Assembly: GCF_001039355.2 (NCBI RefSeq)
Contig: NW_019775831.1
Span: 15,273 to 63,690 of the forward strand
DNA length: 48,418 bases
DNA from: Lingula anatina
Taxonomy: Eukaryota; Brachiopoda; Lingulata; Lingulida; Lingulidae
Direction of reading: 5' to 3'
Shown: piece after piece, positions 1-48,418 of the stretch
Layout: each line of letters opens with the position of its first letter
How positions within the stretch are numbered: the first letter of the stretch is position 1
Translations under genes and position numbers: made by a program
Notes under the pieces: generated by a model
Told to the model about the DNA's origin: nothing
What the model saw: the letters and a program-made list of their open reading frames with translations, nothing else
Database searches by the model: none

Positions 1-907
1 AAAAAAAGGTGTTACCTTAGTGTAGCAGAGAGTAATTTCCTGATATCCGATCCATTCTGGCATATCAATGAATGATATCTCATCTGCATGGGTCACCAAT
101 TGACCATTTAATACGGTGTGATTAATTACCACATTATAGCCTCTGGACTTGTATTTTAGTGCTTTATGTTAAGTGCATCAGATTACTTGGCTGTTGAGCC
201 CACATAATGATGGTCAATTATTTCTCTGACTAAATTGGCCATAAGGTAGGACTTTGGCTTTAGACATTTACTATCGATTACAGTATAACATTAACCATGT
301 AGACACATTTGTTTTGTAATACAGAATGTTATTTATGGATCCAAGTTAGCTTAACAGTGCTTCACAAACCTTTTCTATATCTAGCTGTAGGCTTTTCAAA
401 GTGCTGTCAGTAAGATGCATTTCTGAAAGATAAAAAAATATAAATACCTTCGGTGGAGATGATAACTGTTGCCTACTATTTTTAAAGTAATGAAGTGATT
501 GCTGTATCTGTATGATGCATTTTGCCCCATGATGGCAATTTTGCTGCATAAAATACTCCCTGAAAGAAATTGAAAGGCAAGAAGATGAGTTAGAGAAGAC
601 GCAGACAACCCCCGCAATACAATTATTTGAAAATTGATCATATTCACATTCATAGGTACAGCCTGCTACTTGTACCAAATTATTGTTGCTTTGTTGATGT
701 GAATAATTTATCATGACAAACATTGTGTTAGTGTAAGACTGCAGTCTTTGATTTCTTCGACATTATAGGTCATTCTTTCTTCTCACTATTCCCAAGAAAG
801 TCTGGAATGATTCACTGCAGGGTTGTGGTAATCGGCTAGGATAGCAGTGAATCAAGTGATACGTACATATTCTGAGCTCGTTCTCATATATGATTTGCTT
901 TTTCCAG

Positions 908-48415
<47,508 letters not shown>

Positions 48416-48418
48416 GTA

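Noticed and set aside
1-907. Possible upstream exon or promoter left of exon 1
   Set aside because: Minus-strand and overlapping open frames here lack splice signals or recognisable protein; the sequence looks like intron.

Overview
The window holds one large, spliced, plus-strand animal gene, unc-13 (Munc13 family), the presynaptic factor that primes synaptic vesicles. It is partial at both ends. Exon translations read continuously, with matching phases at every GT-AG junction, from a Tyr-rich disordered linker through a calmodulin-binding motif, a complete C1 (diacylglycerol) zinc domain, a complete C2B (Ca2+/phosphoinositide) domain and most of the MUN domain. The upstream C2A-type N-terminus, if this gene has one, would lie left of the window. 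The end of the MUN region and the C2C domain lie to the right. I see no other protein gene, no RNA gene and nothing convincing on the minus strand.

The organism is an invertebrate animal: introns are AT-rich and kilobase-sized, exons short, and the MUN sequence looks closer to protostome UNC-13 than to vertebrate Munc13 (recalled, not aligned). A lophotrochozoan is my best guess, at low confidence. The assembly is draft quality: a 150-N gap, a single N inside an exact 1,536-bp tandem duplication, and near-identical copies around the large gap.

Layout: 908-5148, three exons for the Tyr-rich linker and the CaM-binding helix. 9104-9406, a probable alternative first exon behind a TATA-like box. 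15936-16115, 25019-25089, 28067-28157 and 31657-31731, linker exons with a 30-nt microexon candidate at 28634. 32085-32748, C1. 33770-39938, C2B. 40167-48415, MUN. Introns between 5.1 and 31.6 kb are large and carry the repeats and assembly duplications; the MUN half is compact.

The most interesting feature is the amount of alternative splicing that can be read from the DNA. There are three duplicated, phase-matched exon pairs: 33770/34168 in the C1-C2B linker, 38156/38355 in the C2B Ca2+-binding loop 3 region, and 45418/45922 in the MUN domain. There are also four frame-preserving optional exons: 30 nt at 28634, 51 nt at 43435, 75 nt at 44005 and 45 nt at 46718. Two pairs are forced to be mutually exclusive by reading frame, and one of these also by a 71-nt intron. 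This single gene could therefore encode a combinatorial set of priming factors differing at lipid-, Ca2+- and SNARE-facing surfaces.
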